Source: a virus
Strand: one strand, 5' to 3'
Length of the DNA: 22,594 nucleotides
Virus record (IMG/VR): IMGVR_UViG_3300034093_000123
Span: 1-22,594 of that record
Shown: positions 14,915 through 22,096 of the stretch, one piece after another
Layout of the letters: the number at the start of each line of letters is the position of its first letter
How positions within the stretch are numbered: the stretch's first letter is position 1
The notes under the pieces: model-generated
Seen by the model: only the letters and a program-made list of their open reading frames with translations
Databases searched by the model: none
What the model was told of the DNA's origin: nothing
Program-made: the position numbers and the translations under genes

Positions 14915-17023
14915 TTATGCTTCCTGAGCAATAGCAACAAAGTCCCAACGACCAGTATTAGATGCAGCGGCGGCATTATAAAATGCACCTAAGTATAGGG
15001 TCTTGCCTGCTGTAGTAAGAGTCTGTGGTGACATACCTACCCAGCGGTAGCTTTTAGCTAATCCTGAAGCAAATGAAAAGGTTCTGCTAGTACCGTTATC
15101 GAGGATACGAAACAAAATCTTCTGCCCGTCTACTGGCGTACCGGCATCAATAGAAATCGTGCATGGTGCGCCGCTTGTGGTAGCTAATCCAGTAATAATA
15201 TACACGTCATAGTCGTCAGAGTTTACTGAAACTGACGCGGGCGCAGTGAGAGTAGCAACACGTGGTACAATCTTTTTATTGGTCAGGGTCTGCGTAGCGG
15301 TCGTACCAACAAGTGCCCCAGCTGGAGCAGTAAGTGAAGTAGCCCATGCTGTACCAGACGACACAGCAATACCGGCACCGGGGTAGCTAAATGGACTTGC
15401 GCCCCATACAGGTACCCCACTCGTAACTTTAAGGAACGTGCCATCAGCACCAACGCCAAGTTTAGAAAGTGTATTCGTTGCAGAAGCATACAGGATATCG
15501 CCTGTTGTATATGACCCAAACCCCGTACCACCGCGAACATTGTCAAGAATACCGGATGTAATCTGTGACGTGCCGATGCTAATAGTTGTATTTGTTACAG
15601 CAGTAACTTGCCCTTTAGTATTAAGCGTAACTACCGGCACCGCCGATGCACTTCCATATGCCCCGGCAGAAAGTCCAGTTACATCCTTAATACTAAAAAC
15701 ACTACTAGATAGAGCAAGTGTCGATCCATCAGCTGCGTAAGTGATAGGCGCAGCAAACTTTGTAAATGTTATGCCAGTTGTACCGAATACAATGCTACCA
15801 ACTTGCTGAATCCAAGAGGTACTTGTGAGGGTCGAACCCCCTTCAACAAAGAAATAACTACCGGCACCAAGTTGAGTAGAGAGATTTCCTGCTGTATTAG
15901 CATCAGTAGCACGCGTAAGTTTCCATGCTGTACCGCCATCACCGGCAATAGTTACTGTATATACACCGTTTTCTTTCGGTAGAGCTTGGTCTTTAATAAG
16001 TACCCGTTGCCCTACAGCTACGGCTTGTGAATCTATAGTCAAAGCACCGTTACTTGATGCCAAGAGAAACGCACCTACCCCCAGTGTACCAGCTGCTCCA
16101 TCAGTATACGTGGATGCGGGGAGCGGTCCTGTAGATGCGTACTGCACTGCAGTATGAAAACTAAGCCCAGAGGCCAGCCCGTCAACATAAGATTTATTGA
16201 CAATATGATTAGCGGTAGTTGGGGCCGTAGTGATTGAACCGCTTGTCAAAGCAACAGACGTGAGCGTAGCTGTACCACCTACGATGGCAACTGCACCTGC
16301 GTCTTGGGTAGACATAGTGCCAAGGCCAGTGACATCCGTGTTAGGGACACTAGCTACTGTGGTCATGGCAGACGTGCCATTACCTTTTACGTAACCGGTC
16401 AGTGTGGTTGCACCGGTACCGCCACGTGCTACGTTAAGAGTCTGCAGTTCACCAAGAACGCCATTGTTATTAAAGAGTAAATAAGTGTTTGTACCACCGG
16501 CAATCGGGGTAGTACCTGTAGTCATAGACCCAATAGGGAACCAAGTGGTCCCGTTGTGGCCTTCAAAATTATTAGCAGTTAAGCTAAAACGGAATAGGCC
16601 AGCCGCCCCTGTAGGACGATCACCATCATAACCGGACGGCATACGGATAGCGTCAGTAGTGCGCAAATCAACAGACACAGCGGGAGTATCAGTGCCAACG
16701 CCAACCTTGCCGTCAGCCTTCACAACAAATGGTGTGGTGTCTGGGTTAACAGAGTCTTCGACAGTAATAGCATTACCGGAGCCAGTCTGTGTAACACGAA
16801 GGGCGGCATTAGAGGAGCTTAAAACAACATTAAGTGAGCCTGTAAGAGTACCGCCAGTGAGGAGCAAAAAGTACGAGCCAAGCGAACTACTCATCGCAAG
16901 CGATAATTCAGAACGTGAAATACGTTTGCTAATATCTGTGCTGGTATCAAAGATGAGGAACTGGTCGTCGTTAGCCGTTGACGCTCCAGTAATTGCATCA
17001 AGTTGCGGGATACGCTTAGCCAT
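14915..17023 (-). CDS. Long tail fiber protein
   Basis: I choose ATG 17023, which has AGGAG seven bases upstream; an in-frame GTG just before it is less likely. The 702-residue chain begins with a probable virion-anchor region (KRIPQLDAITGASTANDDQF, 3-22). It continues with a beta shaft holding ARGGTGATTLTG (199-210) and VRGGTGFGSYTTGD (496-509), classic fiber motifs. Residues about 279-425 form a known phage domain (YVDGLASGLSFHTAVQYAST, later RVLIKDQALPKENGVYTV). The C-terminus (580-702: LTNKKIVPR, DGQKILFRILDNG, GKTLYLGAFYN) is a common fiber knob. It should recognise the host surface. LGTMSTQDAGAVAI (234-247) also appears in the 352-residue fiber. Confidence 0.85.
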   Translation of the reverse strand: MAKRIPQLDAITGASTANDDQFLIFDTSTDISKRISRSELSLAMSSSLGSYFLLLTGGTLTGSLNVVLSSSNAALRVTQTGSGNAITVEDSVNPDTTPFVVKADGKVGVGTDTPAVSVDLRTTDAIRMPSGYDGDRPTGAAGLFRFSLTANNFEGHNGTTWFPIGSMTTGTTPIAGGTNTYLLFNNNGVLGELQTLNVARGGTGATTLTGYVKGNGTSAMTTVASVPNTDVTGLGTMSTQDAGAVAIVGGTATLTSVALTSGSITTAPTTANHIVNKSYVDGLASGLSFHTAVQYASTGPLPASTYTDGAAGTLGVGAFLLASSNGALTIDSQAVAVGQRVLIKDQALPKENGVYTVTIAGDGGTAWKLTRATDANTAGNLSTQLGAGSYFFVEGGSTLTSTSWIQQVGSIVFGTTGITFTKFAAPITYAADGSTLALSSSVFSIKDVTGLSAGAYGSASAVPVVTLNTKGQVTAVTNTTISIGTSQITSGILDNVRGGTGFGSYTTGDILYASATNTLSKLGVGADGTFLKVTSGVPVWGASPFSYPGAGIAVSSGTAWATSLTAPAGALVGTTATQTLTNKKIVPRVATLTAPASVSVNSDDYDVYIITGLATTSGAPCTISIDAGTPVDGQKILFRILDNGTSRTFSFASGLAKSYRWVGMSPQTLTTAGKTLYLGAFYNAAAASNTGRWDFVAIAQEA

Positions 17024-17044
17024 CACAGACTCCTATATGAGAAG

Positions 17045-17068
17045 AAGCAGGGGTGTTACCCCCTGCTT
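17045..17068 (-). terminator. 9-bp stem-loop after the 74-residue gene, terminator-like
   Basis: On the minus strand the RNA would fold as AAGCAGGGG, a 6-base loop, then CCCCTGCTT. The stem pairs 17045-17053 with 17060-17068. It lies four bases after the stop of the 74-residue gene and before the fiber ribosome binding site. The trailing sequence is CTTCTTCTC-like, pyrimidine-rich but without a true U-run, so it may be an attenuator, a processing site or an mRNA-stabilising element rather than a full terminator. Confidence 0.6.
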
Positions 17069-17072
17069 TAGA

Positions 17073-17297
17073 TTAGGTAGCTGAAACAGCCGTACCGCTA
17101 ACAAGATTAATCCAGTCGGTACCATTACTAACAGCGACAGTAGCAGAACCTGCGTTACCATTTGAGACGTAAACAATCTCTCTAGTATGCGCAGAAGCTG
17201 GATAAGCAGAAAGTTGCGCAACGGTAAAACCAACAAGGCCAAGATGAGCATTATTGATTACAGGGGCATCAAGTGCAACGCCAGTATAGAGTCCCAT
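17073..17297 (-). CDS. 74-residue small probable structural protein
   Basis: The gene starts at ATG 17297 with an AGGAGAG site very close upstream and ends at TAG/TAA just before a hairpin. The product (MGLYTGVALDAPVINNAHLG at the start, EIVYVSNGNAGSATVAVSNG at 40-59, DWINLVSG near the end) is neutral and beta-rich. The second half resembles short repeats found in fiber-like virion proteins where a Trp-containing strand ends the unit. It has no signal peptide or catalytic motif. It is enclosed by two stem-loops and follows the capsid genes, so a head decoration or head-fiber role is plausible. Its separate regulation is the notable point. Confidence 0.68.
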   Translation of the reverse strand: MGLYTGVALDAPVINNAHLGLVGFTVAQLSAYPASAHTREIVYVSNGNAGSATVAVSNGTDWINLVSGTAVSAT

Positions 17298-17303
17298 TTC
17301 TCT

Positions 17304-17317
17304 CTCCTATAAAGGAG
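17304..17317 (-). promoter_or_regulatory. Small hairpin that could hide the ribosome binding site of the 74-residue gene
   Basis: On the minus strand CTCCT, a 4-base TTAT loop and AGGAG form a perfect 5-bp inverted repeat. The AGGAG arm is the Shine-Dalgarno site of the gene starting at 17297. The hairpin abuts a more stable one at 17317-17336 and shares its border base. Pairing would lower translation unless opened by a ribosome or another factor. Confidence 0.5.
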
Positions 17318-17336
17318 GTGGGGCCGAAGCCCCACC
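17317..17336 (-). terminator. Perfect 8-bp UUCG-tetraloop stem-loop after the decoration gene
   Basis: The minus-strand RNA folds as GGTGGGGC, TTCG, GCCCCACC, with the extra-stable C(UUCG)G loop. It starts two bases after the TAA of the 157-residue gene. It is followed by TCCTTTATAGG, which has only a short U-containing stretch. It could be a partial terminator or a 3' stabiliser for the abundant capsid messages. T7 has a terminator in the comparable place after its capsid gene. Confidence 0.75.
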
Positions 17337-17338
17337 AA

Positions 17339-17812
17339 TTAGGTTACGTTAGGGATCGAACCGAGGTTGGCACCCATGTCGATATAGGCAATCGACACCT
17401 TAACTTTAGCCACATCAATGCTGTTGGTGTTGATCAACATTACAACATTGGTATCAGCAGTCAGGTAAGTTGCCGTTGGCGTAGCTGCAGCAGTAACACC
17501 AGCTGTACCGTTCAGGTCGAAGTCGTTAGCGAACAGTGCAGCAGTACCGGTAATACCAAGGTCAATAGTACCGGCAGCACCTTCAGCCTTCACAAGGGTA
17601 GCACTACCGCCGAGGATCAAAGAACCCTTTGGCAAGGTAGCGATAACCAGAGTGTCGGTAGCAGCCAGTGCAGCAGCACCAGCAGCCGAACGAGCAGCAG
17701 CAATCTTAGCGAAATCCAGAGTGGTTTCGTAAGTTGCAAGGCGGGTTGTGTAACCAGCGACAAATGCTGCAGAGCCTTTGTTAAAGCCCAAGGAGTCAGT
17801 ATAAGCAGTCAT
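17339..17812 (-). CDS. Probable head decoration or minor capsid protein
   Basis: I start at ATG 17812, preceded by AAGGAG with a 7-8 base gap and located 11 bases after the capsid stop. The frame is open further upstream but only with weak starts inside the capsid gene. The 157-residue product is Ala/Thr-rich and low in charge. It has an N-terminal part (MTAYTDSLGFNKGSAAFVAG), an Ala-rich stretch (AAARSAAGAAALAATDTLVI), and a beta-like C-terminal half with NTNSIDVAKVKVSIAYIDMG. Genes of this size directly after the major capsid gene commonly encode decoration or stabilising proteins. No family motif decides this, so the role rests on position and composition. Confidence 0.72.
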   Translation of the reverse strand: MTAYTDSLGFNKGSAAFVAGYTTRLATYETTLDFAKIAAARSAAGAAALAATDTLVIATLPKGSLILGGSATLVKAEGAAGTIDLGITGTAALFANDFDLNGTAGVTAAATPTATYLTADTNVVMLINTNSIDVAKVKVSIAYIDMGANLGSIPNVT

Positions 17813-17823
17813 AATAGTTCTCC

Positions 17824-18753
17824 TTAAGCGAAGGTGCAAACAGCTTGTGCGAGGGCTTCAGGCTTCACAACCTTATAACCATACACTTGCAGACCACGGA
17901 CGATATCACCGAAGGTGGAGGTGGAGCGGATAGTTTCCATCTCAGTCATCTGAGAAGCAAACGTAAAGCCCATCTTGGTACCTGCGACGAGGTTGAACTT
18001 GCCACCGCTATCGACCTTCAGGTTGTGGCTGGTATACAGCGTAAACCGATCAATCATGCCGAGGCGACCGTTGCGGATTGGGGAAGCCGAATCACCAGTG
18101 ATCGAGGCATCCTTCAGTTCCGACTTCTTGATCAAGCCAGCCATGCGGGCTGGGATGACGAGGAAGCGACCCTGCTCTGGGCAGTTAGCTTCGTCAAGAA
18201 CAGTACCCATATCGACGATCAAGTCGATGACAGGGGTGGTCGAGCCAACGCCGTCCTTGGTAACAGTCAAGGGCGAACCAGTGGTACCGAGGTTGTAGTT
18301 GCCAGAGATACGACCAGCGGCGGTACCTTTGTTCAGTGCAGAAATTTCTGGCAGCATGTCGGTGAGGACGCGCTGGTCGATCTTAATCTTCATCTGCTCA
18401 GAGGCATCCTTGGACCAAGCATCCATCAGCTTGATGTCCGACTGGACTTTATCAATGTCGTCTTCAACGCAAGCGAAGTACTCGCCCTTGTCGATCAACA
18501 ACTGCAGCTTCGGCTTATCGGGGTTTTCCACGACGAGGTTCTGACCCTTGACATAATCACGGATGGTGATGTTTGGCTGGGTACGGATGTTGACAGTATC
18601 ACCTTGGCTACGAATTTCACCTTCGTAGTCAGTGTTGGAGATAGCAGCCAGCACGGTTGCATCGTAGAAGTTCTCAATCAGTTTGCCGGACCAAATCTCA
18701 GGAATGAAGTTCCCGGAGTAATTTGGGCGACCAGCGGCGGTAGGGTATGCCAT
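17824..18753 (-). CDS. Major capsid protein (HK97-fold type)
   Basis: The 309-residue protein forms the icosahedral shell. The N-terminus (SGNFIPEIWSGKLIENFYDA, 13-32) leads to GDTVNIRTQPNITIRDYVKG (51-70), which resembles the E-loop and P-domain start of podovirus coat proteins. DIDKVQSDIKLMDAW (99-113) opens a long helix. VLDEANCPEQGRFLVIPARM (185-204) is the typical coat protein block before the A-domain. The start ATG has GGAG seven bases upstream and lies 12 bases after the scaffold stop. The order portal - scaffold - capsid confirms the call. Base use looks more G+C-rich and regular than in neighbouring fibers, as expected for a highly expressed gene. Confidence 0.92.
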   Translation of the reverse strand: MAYPTAAGRPNYSGNFIPEIWSGKLIENFYDATVLAAISNTDYEGEIRSQGDTVNIRTQPNITIRDYVKGQNLVVENPDKPKLQLLIDKGEYFACVEDDIDKVQSDIKLMDAWSKDASEQMKIKIDQRVLTDMLPEISALNKGTAAGRISGNYNLGTTGSPLTVTKDGVGSTTPVIDLIVDMGTVLDEANCPEQGRFLVIPARMAGLIKKSELKDASITGDSASPIRNGRLGMIDRFTLYTSHNLKVDSGGKFNLVAGTKMGFTFASQMTEMETIRSTSTFGDIVRGLQVYGYKVVKPEALAQAVCTFA

Positions 18754-18765
18754 TTGTAGTCTCCA

Positions 18766-19767
18766 TTAACCATTTGCGACGATGCGATTTTCCCGCTGAG
18801 CGGAGAAGATATCGCGTTCAATACGGTCGCGTTCAGCTTCCTTACCTGAGTAAACACCTTTACGTACATCAGCAAAGAACTTAGCAATGTCCTGTGGCGA
18901 ATACGTTTTAGATTCTCCTGTTGGTGCGCCGCCTCCGCGACTACGACCGGGAGCTACCTGTTTATCAAGTTCGGACGCTGGTGCGTGCCGAGGTGGTTGA
19001 GCAACAGCTTGACCGGATAGATGCTGCCAAGTCGCAAAAAACGTAGCTACGCGCCTAGAGTCCAGATTACGCTGAGCATCTTCGAGGTAGGTCTGACGAG
19101 TAGAACCAGTCAATGGGTCCACACTCATGAGCCACCCTTGGAAGTTTTGATCCGCATTGATATCGCGCCAATCAGGAACGAGTGCGGTCAAGTCCGACCA
19201 GAAGACTTGCTCAGCAGATACTGCCTGTCTATGTGCGACCTGCTCGACACGAGGAACAATACTAGTCTGCATCTGGCGAACCATTTGCTCCAGTTCAGCG
19301 ACACGGCGCATAGCTGCCGAGTTTTCTTCCTTCGTTACGCGACGCATAACGTCAATAGAGTCGCCGTATTCTTCAACGTCTTTATCAGTCACAAGTTTAT
19401 CAAACGTCTGCGGGACTTGTGAGTTTGCCGCTTGGTTCGACATGTTAGACAGCAACTGCTCTAGTTGCGTTAGTCTATTGTTCAACTGCTGATTCTCCAT
19501 CCGAAGACGGCCTGTATCAGCGTTGTACATGCCTTGCAGAGTACGATATCTCTGGTCAGCCGTTTCGTTTGACCCGGTGCCAGATTGCTTTTGCTCGTTA
19601 AGCACTGGCTCAGTTGCAAGTATGTCTACACTGTCGGCTTGCGTTTCCTGTTCAGACTTATCACCCGCTTCGTCTACCGTATTAGTAGAGTTATCGTCGG
19701 TGTTAAGTTCTTCATACAGCTTAGCTACGGCCTCAGACTGTCTACGAACTTGCTCTGGTACGGTCAT
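18766..19767 (-). CDS. Capsid assembly scaffolding protein
   Basis: The 333-residue protein guides coat assembly and should be lost or cleaved before DNA packaging. The N-terminus (residues 1-70) is acidic, rich in Asp, Glu, Thr and Ser. RYRTLQGMYNADTGRLRMEN (73-92) starts a coiled coil that runs to about 112; this motif recurs in phage scaffolds. A second helical region includes RRVAELEQMVRQMQ. VPDWRDINADQNFQGWL and DSRRVATFFATWQHL follow, also typical. The C-terminal part (SPQDIAKFFADVRKGVYSGK, then basic helices) probably binds the coat. The start ATG follows AAGGAG by eight bases. Its place between the portal and capsid genes is diagnostic. Confidence 0.88.
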   Translation of the reverse strand: MTVPEQVRRQSEAVAKLYEELNTDDNSTNTVDEAGDKSEQETQADSVDILATEPVLNEQKQSGTGSNETADQRYRTLQGMYNADTGRLRMENQQLNNRLTQLEQLLSNMSNQAANSQVPQTFDKLVTDKDVEEYGDSIDVMRRVTKEENSAAMRRVAELEQMVRQMQTSIVPRVEQVAHRQAVSAEQVFWSDLTALVPDWRDINADQNFQGWLMSVDPLTGSTRQTYLEDAQRNLDSRRVATFFATWQHLSGQAVAQPPRHAPASELDKQVAPGRSRGGGAPTGESKTYSPQDIAKFFADVRKGVYSGKEAERDRIERDIFSAQRENRIVANG

Positions 19768-19796
19768 ATTGAACGCTCCTTCTCGGTATGCGTTGG

Positions 19797-20033
19797 TTAG
19801 GATTGGCTACCCCGGTGGGGTTGTGCCTTTGAATCAATACTATCTTGTAATAGTTTATGTAGTTCTGTCAAGACCTGACAGCGACCTTGTGCAAGTTGAA
19901 CAGCAGAACTTGAAACATTTGGTAGCTGTCGAAGCTCGTGATTGCTCCAGTTAGATAGCCACTGGAGAAACTCTGGATTGTGTTTTGCTACATTAGTGAT
20001 TGCAGCAAACTCTCTTTCATCTGGGCGAATCAT
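19797..20033 (-). CDS. 78-residue small protein between portal and scaffold, unknown
   Basis: The ATG overlaps the portal stop as ATGA (20033-20030), with no strong SD, so translation is probably coupled to the portal. The product is mostly helical: FAAITNVAKHNPEFLQWLSN (9-28), then SSAVQLAQGRCQVLTELHKL (42-61). The tail is short and basic. It lacks membrane segments and known motifs. Small helical proteins at this site may help assemble the portal or scaffold, but I cannot assign a function. A 29-base gap with a good ribosome site for the scaffold follows. Confidence 0.7.
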   Translation of the reverse strand: MIRPDEREFAAITNVAKHNPEFLQWLSNWSNHELRQLPNVSSSAVQLAQGRCQVLTELHKLLQDSIDSKAQPHRGSQS

Positions 20034-22096
20034 GCCGCGCCTGTCTGTTTATTGCTTACAAGGTTCTGCCCGCCAGCAGGATTACCAGCCTGATCTGTCA
20101 TTGCTGCAGCAGGCTGCTGTTGCGGTTGTTGTGGCTGTTGCTGCGCCTGTTGCTGTTGCGCAAGTTGTTTAACCTGTGTTGTGTACGCCAGCTTGTCACG
20201 GCTAGGCACGATCTCATCAACAGGCATCTGCAGACCCTTAGCAACTTCACGGAGGATAGCCGCACGACCGTCGGTACCGATGATGCTCATGTCGATCTCG
20301 TTACCCGTAGCATTGAGGAACTCGACACGGCGCACGTTAACAGTCTCACGAACAGCAAGGTTAGTTGCGCCACGTGGCAAGACCTGCAGATCACCTTTGA
20401 TTTCTTCGTCAGCATCATAGCGCATGTTGTACACAAACTGGCGGTACACAATAGGTTTCGTGATATCATTGTCGATGTGCATGACTACCTGACGGATACC
20501 CTTACCTGCCGCACCCATAAGCATGGACAAACCAGAGGACGTACGGCCCGCGCCCTGTACATTCGTGTCGCCATAGATATAAGCAGGGATACCTGAGTGA
20601 TCGTCAGCCATGCGGCTGAACTTCTCATACACACCCATCAATGTAGTTGAGTTATCATTGGGCTGGTTGAACCGCACAGCAGGAGCAGACGATCCGAGAG
20701 GGTCATTAAGAACCTGCCAAATCTTCCATGGGTGCATCTGCGTGATATCCTCGTTAGGAGGAATACGCTCAAGGTTAACTTCGACCTGCGGACCTGATGC
20801 AATACCCATGTTATTAACCAGCGCACGGGCTGCAGCGTTACAAATACTCTGCAAATCCTCAATGATTTCAGGGATAGAACGACCCCAAAACGCACCGGGA
20901 GACTTAATAAACGAGGTTTTTGCGTAGGGTTTTTCACCCAGAGGATCGTAATTCAGGATGGCTTTGATGATATAATTACCCACCAACCACACGTTTACGT
21001 CATACTCACGGGCATCATCAGGGATTTCTTCCTCGGTCAAACCCCACTCAATCAGCATTTTACCGCTGACTTTACCCCAGAACTCAAGCGCATCGAACAT
21101 TTCCGTAGGCCGCATCTCGGTACGGTACTTACGTTCTTCCTGCTCACGCTCCATGAAGGTGGTATCAGTAACCCAAGACTGGCTAGGGCCAATGCTCAAT
21201 ACCTTACGGATAGCCTGATCGTCATAACCCGGCGCACCAATAAGATCAGCCAATGCCATACGTGTCAGCTTGTGATGCTCAAAGAGATAGCCGTCCTGAA
21301 CACGAGTGATGCCCGGCTCAGGGTAAATGTTAAACGGGTTAACGCGCTCAAACTCAGGTGCAAGCCGTTCGGCTGGCTCAACCATTGTCTTACCGTCAGG
21401 ACCACGTGTGTACACGAGGTGACGTTGACGGCGCACTACTGGACCTTTAACGAAAGCGCAAGGGAACGTAACGAGATCAGTGATGAACTCATTGAACGCA
21501 TCAGCCCAACCACCTTGAGCGAACTGATCCTCGATCTTCAGCTTCATCTTGTCAGCACGATTAGACGCAGCTTGCAGCAGACGGAAGCGATACTCCTGCC
21601 CCACCATTTCACGCAATTCCAGCATCTGCGACTTGGACGGTGCCTCACCTGTAGCCTGAATTATCTTCATGGCTTCTTCAGCAAACGCATCCTGCAAATC
21701 AGCAGCCTGTTCCGGCGAAAGATCAGGGATTGGGGTAGCCTGCAAATCCCAAGGGGGAGTACCTGTGTCAAGCAGAATATCACGCAGCCAGCTCTCAGCT
21801 GCGCGACACTTGATCTCAGTCAGCATCATAAAAACTTCAGAGCCGCCCTGCTGGCGAATAGCTTTGAGCTTGTCTGCTTCATACTCACCATTGCGCTGCC
21901 GCATGGCCCGAAGCATAATGTATTCAATAGGTTGTTTAGAAATACGTGCAGCATCCCAGCACTCTTTAAGGTGGGAAGCAAGCCCAAGCATTACAGAGTC
22001 TTGCTGACGCGCCTCAAGCTCCGCATCCATGCGGTTCTTTTCATCACGGTCAAGTTGCTCGTTGCTTACTACCCGCAAGATGCTAAGCCCAGCCAT
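20030..22096 (-). CDS. Portal protein (head-tail connector)
   Basis: I start at ATG 22096, overlapping the spike stop as TAATG and preceded by GAGGG; an in-frame TTG 30 bases upstream is less likely. The 688-residue protein forms the ring through which DNA is packaged and ejected. Portal-type blocks include DQFAQGGWADAFNEFITDLV (190-209), SPGAFWGRSIPEIIEDLQ (399-416), and IPAYIYGDTNVQGAGRTSSG (503-522), followed by SMLMGAAGKGIRQVV. The last segment resembles the stem region of large podovirus portals. Residues 644-663 are nearly all Gln/Pro (plus-strand bases about 20108-20168), followed by a disordered tail. Length is nearer P22 gp1 (725) than T7 gp8 (536). Confidence 0.92.
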   Translation of the reverse strand: MAGLSILRVVSNEQLDRDEKNRMDAELEARQQDSVMLGLASHLKECWDAARISKQPIEYIMLRAMRQRNGEYEADKLKAIRQQGGSEVFMMLTEIKCRAAESWLRDILLDTGTPPWDLQATPIPDLSPEQAADLQDAFAEEAMKIIQATGEAPSKSQMLELREMVGQEYRFRLLQAASNRADKMKLKIEDQFAQGGWADAFNEFITDLVTFPCAFVKGPVVRRQRHLVYTRGPDGKTMVEPAERLAPEFERVNPFNIYPEPGITRVQDGYLFEHHKLTRMALADLIGAPGYDDQAIRKVLSIGPSQSWVTDTTFMEREQEERKYRTEMRPTEMFDALEFWGKVSGKMLIEWGLTEEEIPDDAREYDVNVWLVGNYIIKAILNYDPLGEKPYAKTSFIKSPGAFWGRSIPEIIEDLQSICNAAARALVNNMGIASGPQVEVNLERIPPNEDITQMHPWKIWQVLNDPLGSSAPAVRFNQPNDNSTTLMGVYEKFSRMADDHSGIPAYIYGDTNVQGAGRTSSGLSMLMGAAGKGIRQVVMHIDNDITKPIVYRQFVYNMRYDADEEIKGDLQVLPRGATNLAVRETVNVRRVEFLNATGNEIDMSIIGTDGRAAILREVAKGLQMPVDEIVPSRDKLAYTTQVKQLAQQQQAQQQPQQPQQQPAAAMTDQAGNPAGGQNLVSNKQTGAA

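Noticed and set aside
11259-17026. Frequent TACCGG words in the fiber genes, considered as a protein-binding site array
   Set aside because: They fall in frame with Thr-Gly, Ser-Gly and similar codon pairs in Thr/Gly-rich proteins, which explains the frequency.
17812-17845. Possible frameshift fusing capsid and decoration proteins, as in T7 gp10A/B
   Set aside because: The downstream frame is open into the end of the capsid gene, but I see no slippery heptamer, and a good AAGGAG/ATG serves the decoration gene.
17845-18759. A 304-codon open frame on the plus strand opposite the capsid gene
   Set aside because: It mirrors the strongly supported capsid gene almost exactly. Its translation has no recognisable fold, and all other genes are on the minus strand. 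The length reflects capsid codon use.
19772-19794. AACGC/GCGTT inverted repeat around the scaffold ribosome site
   Set aside because: It has only five pairs with a 13-base loop that leaves the site open, so it is not distinguishable from chance.
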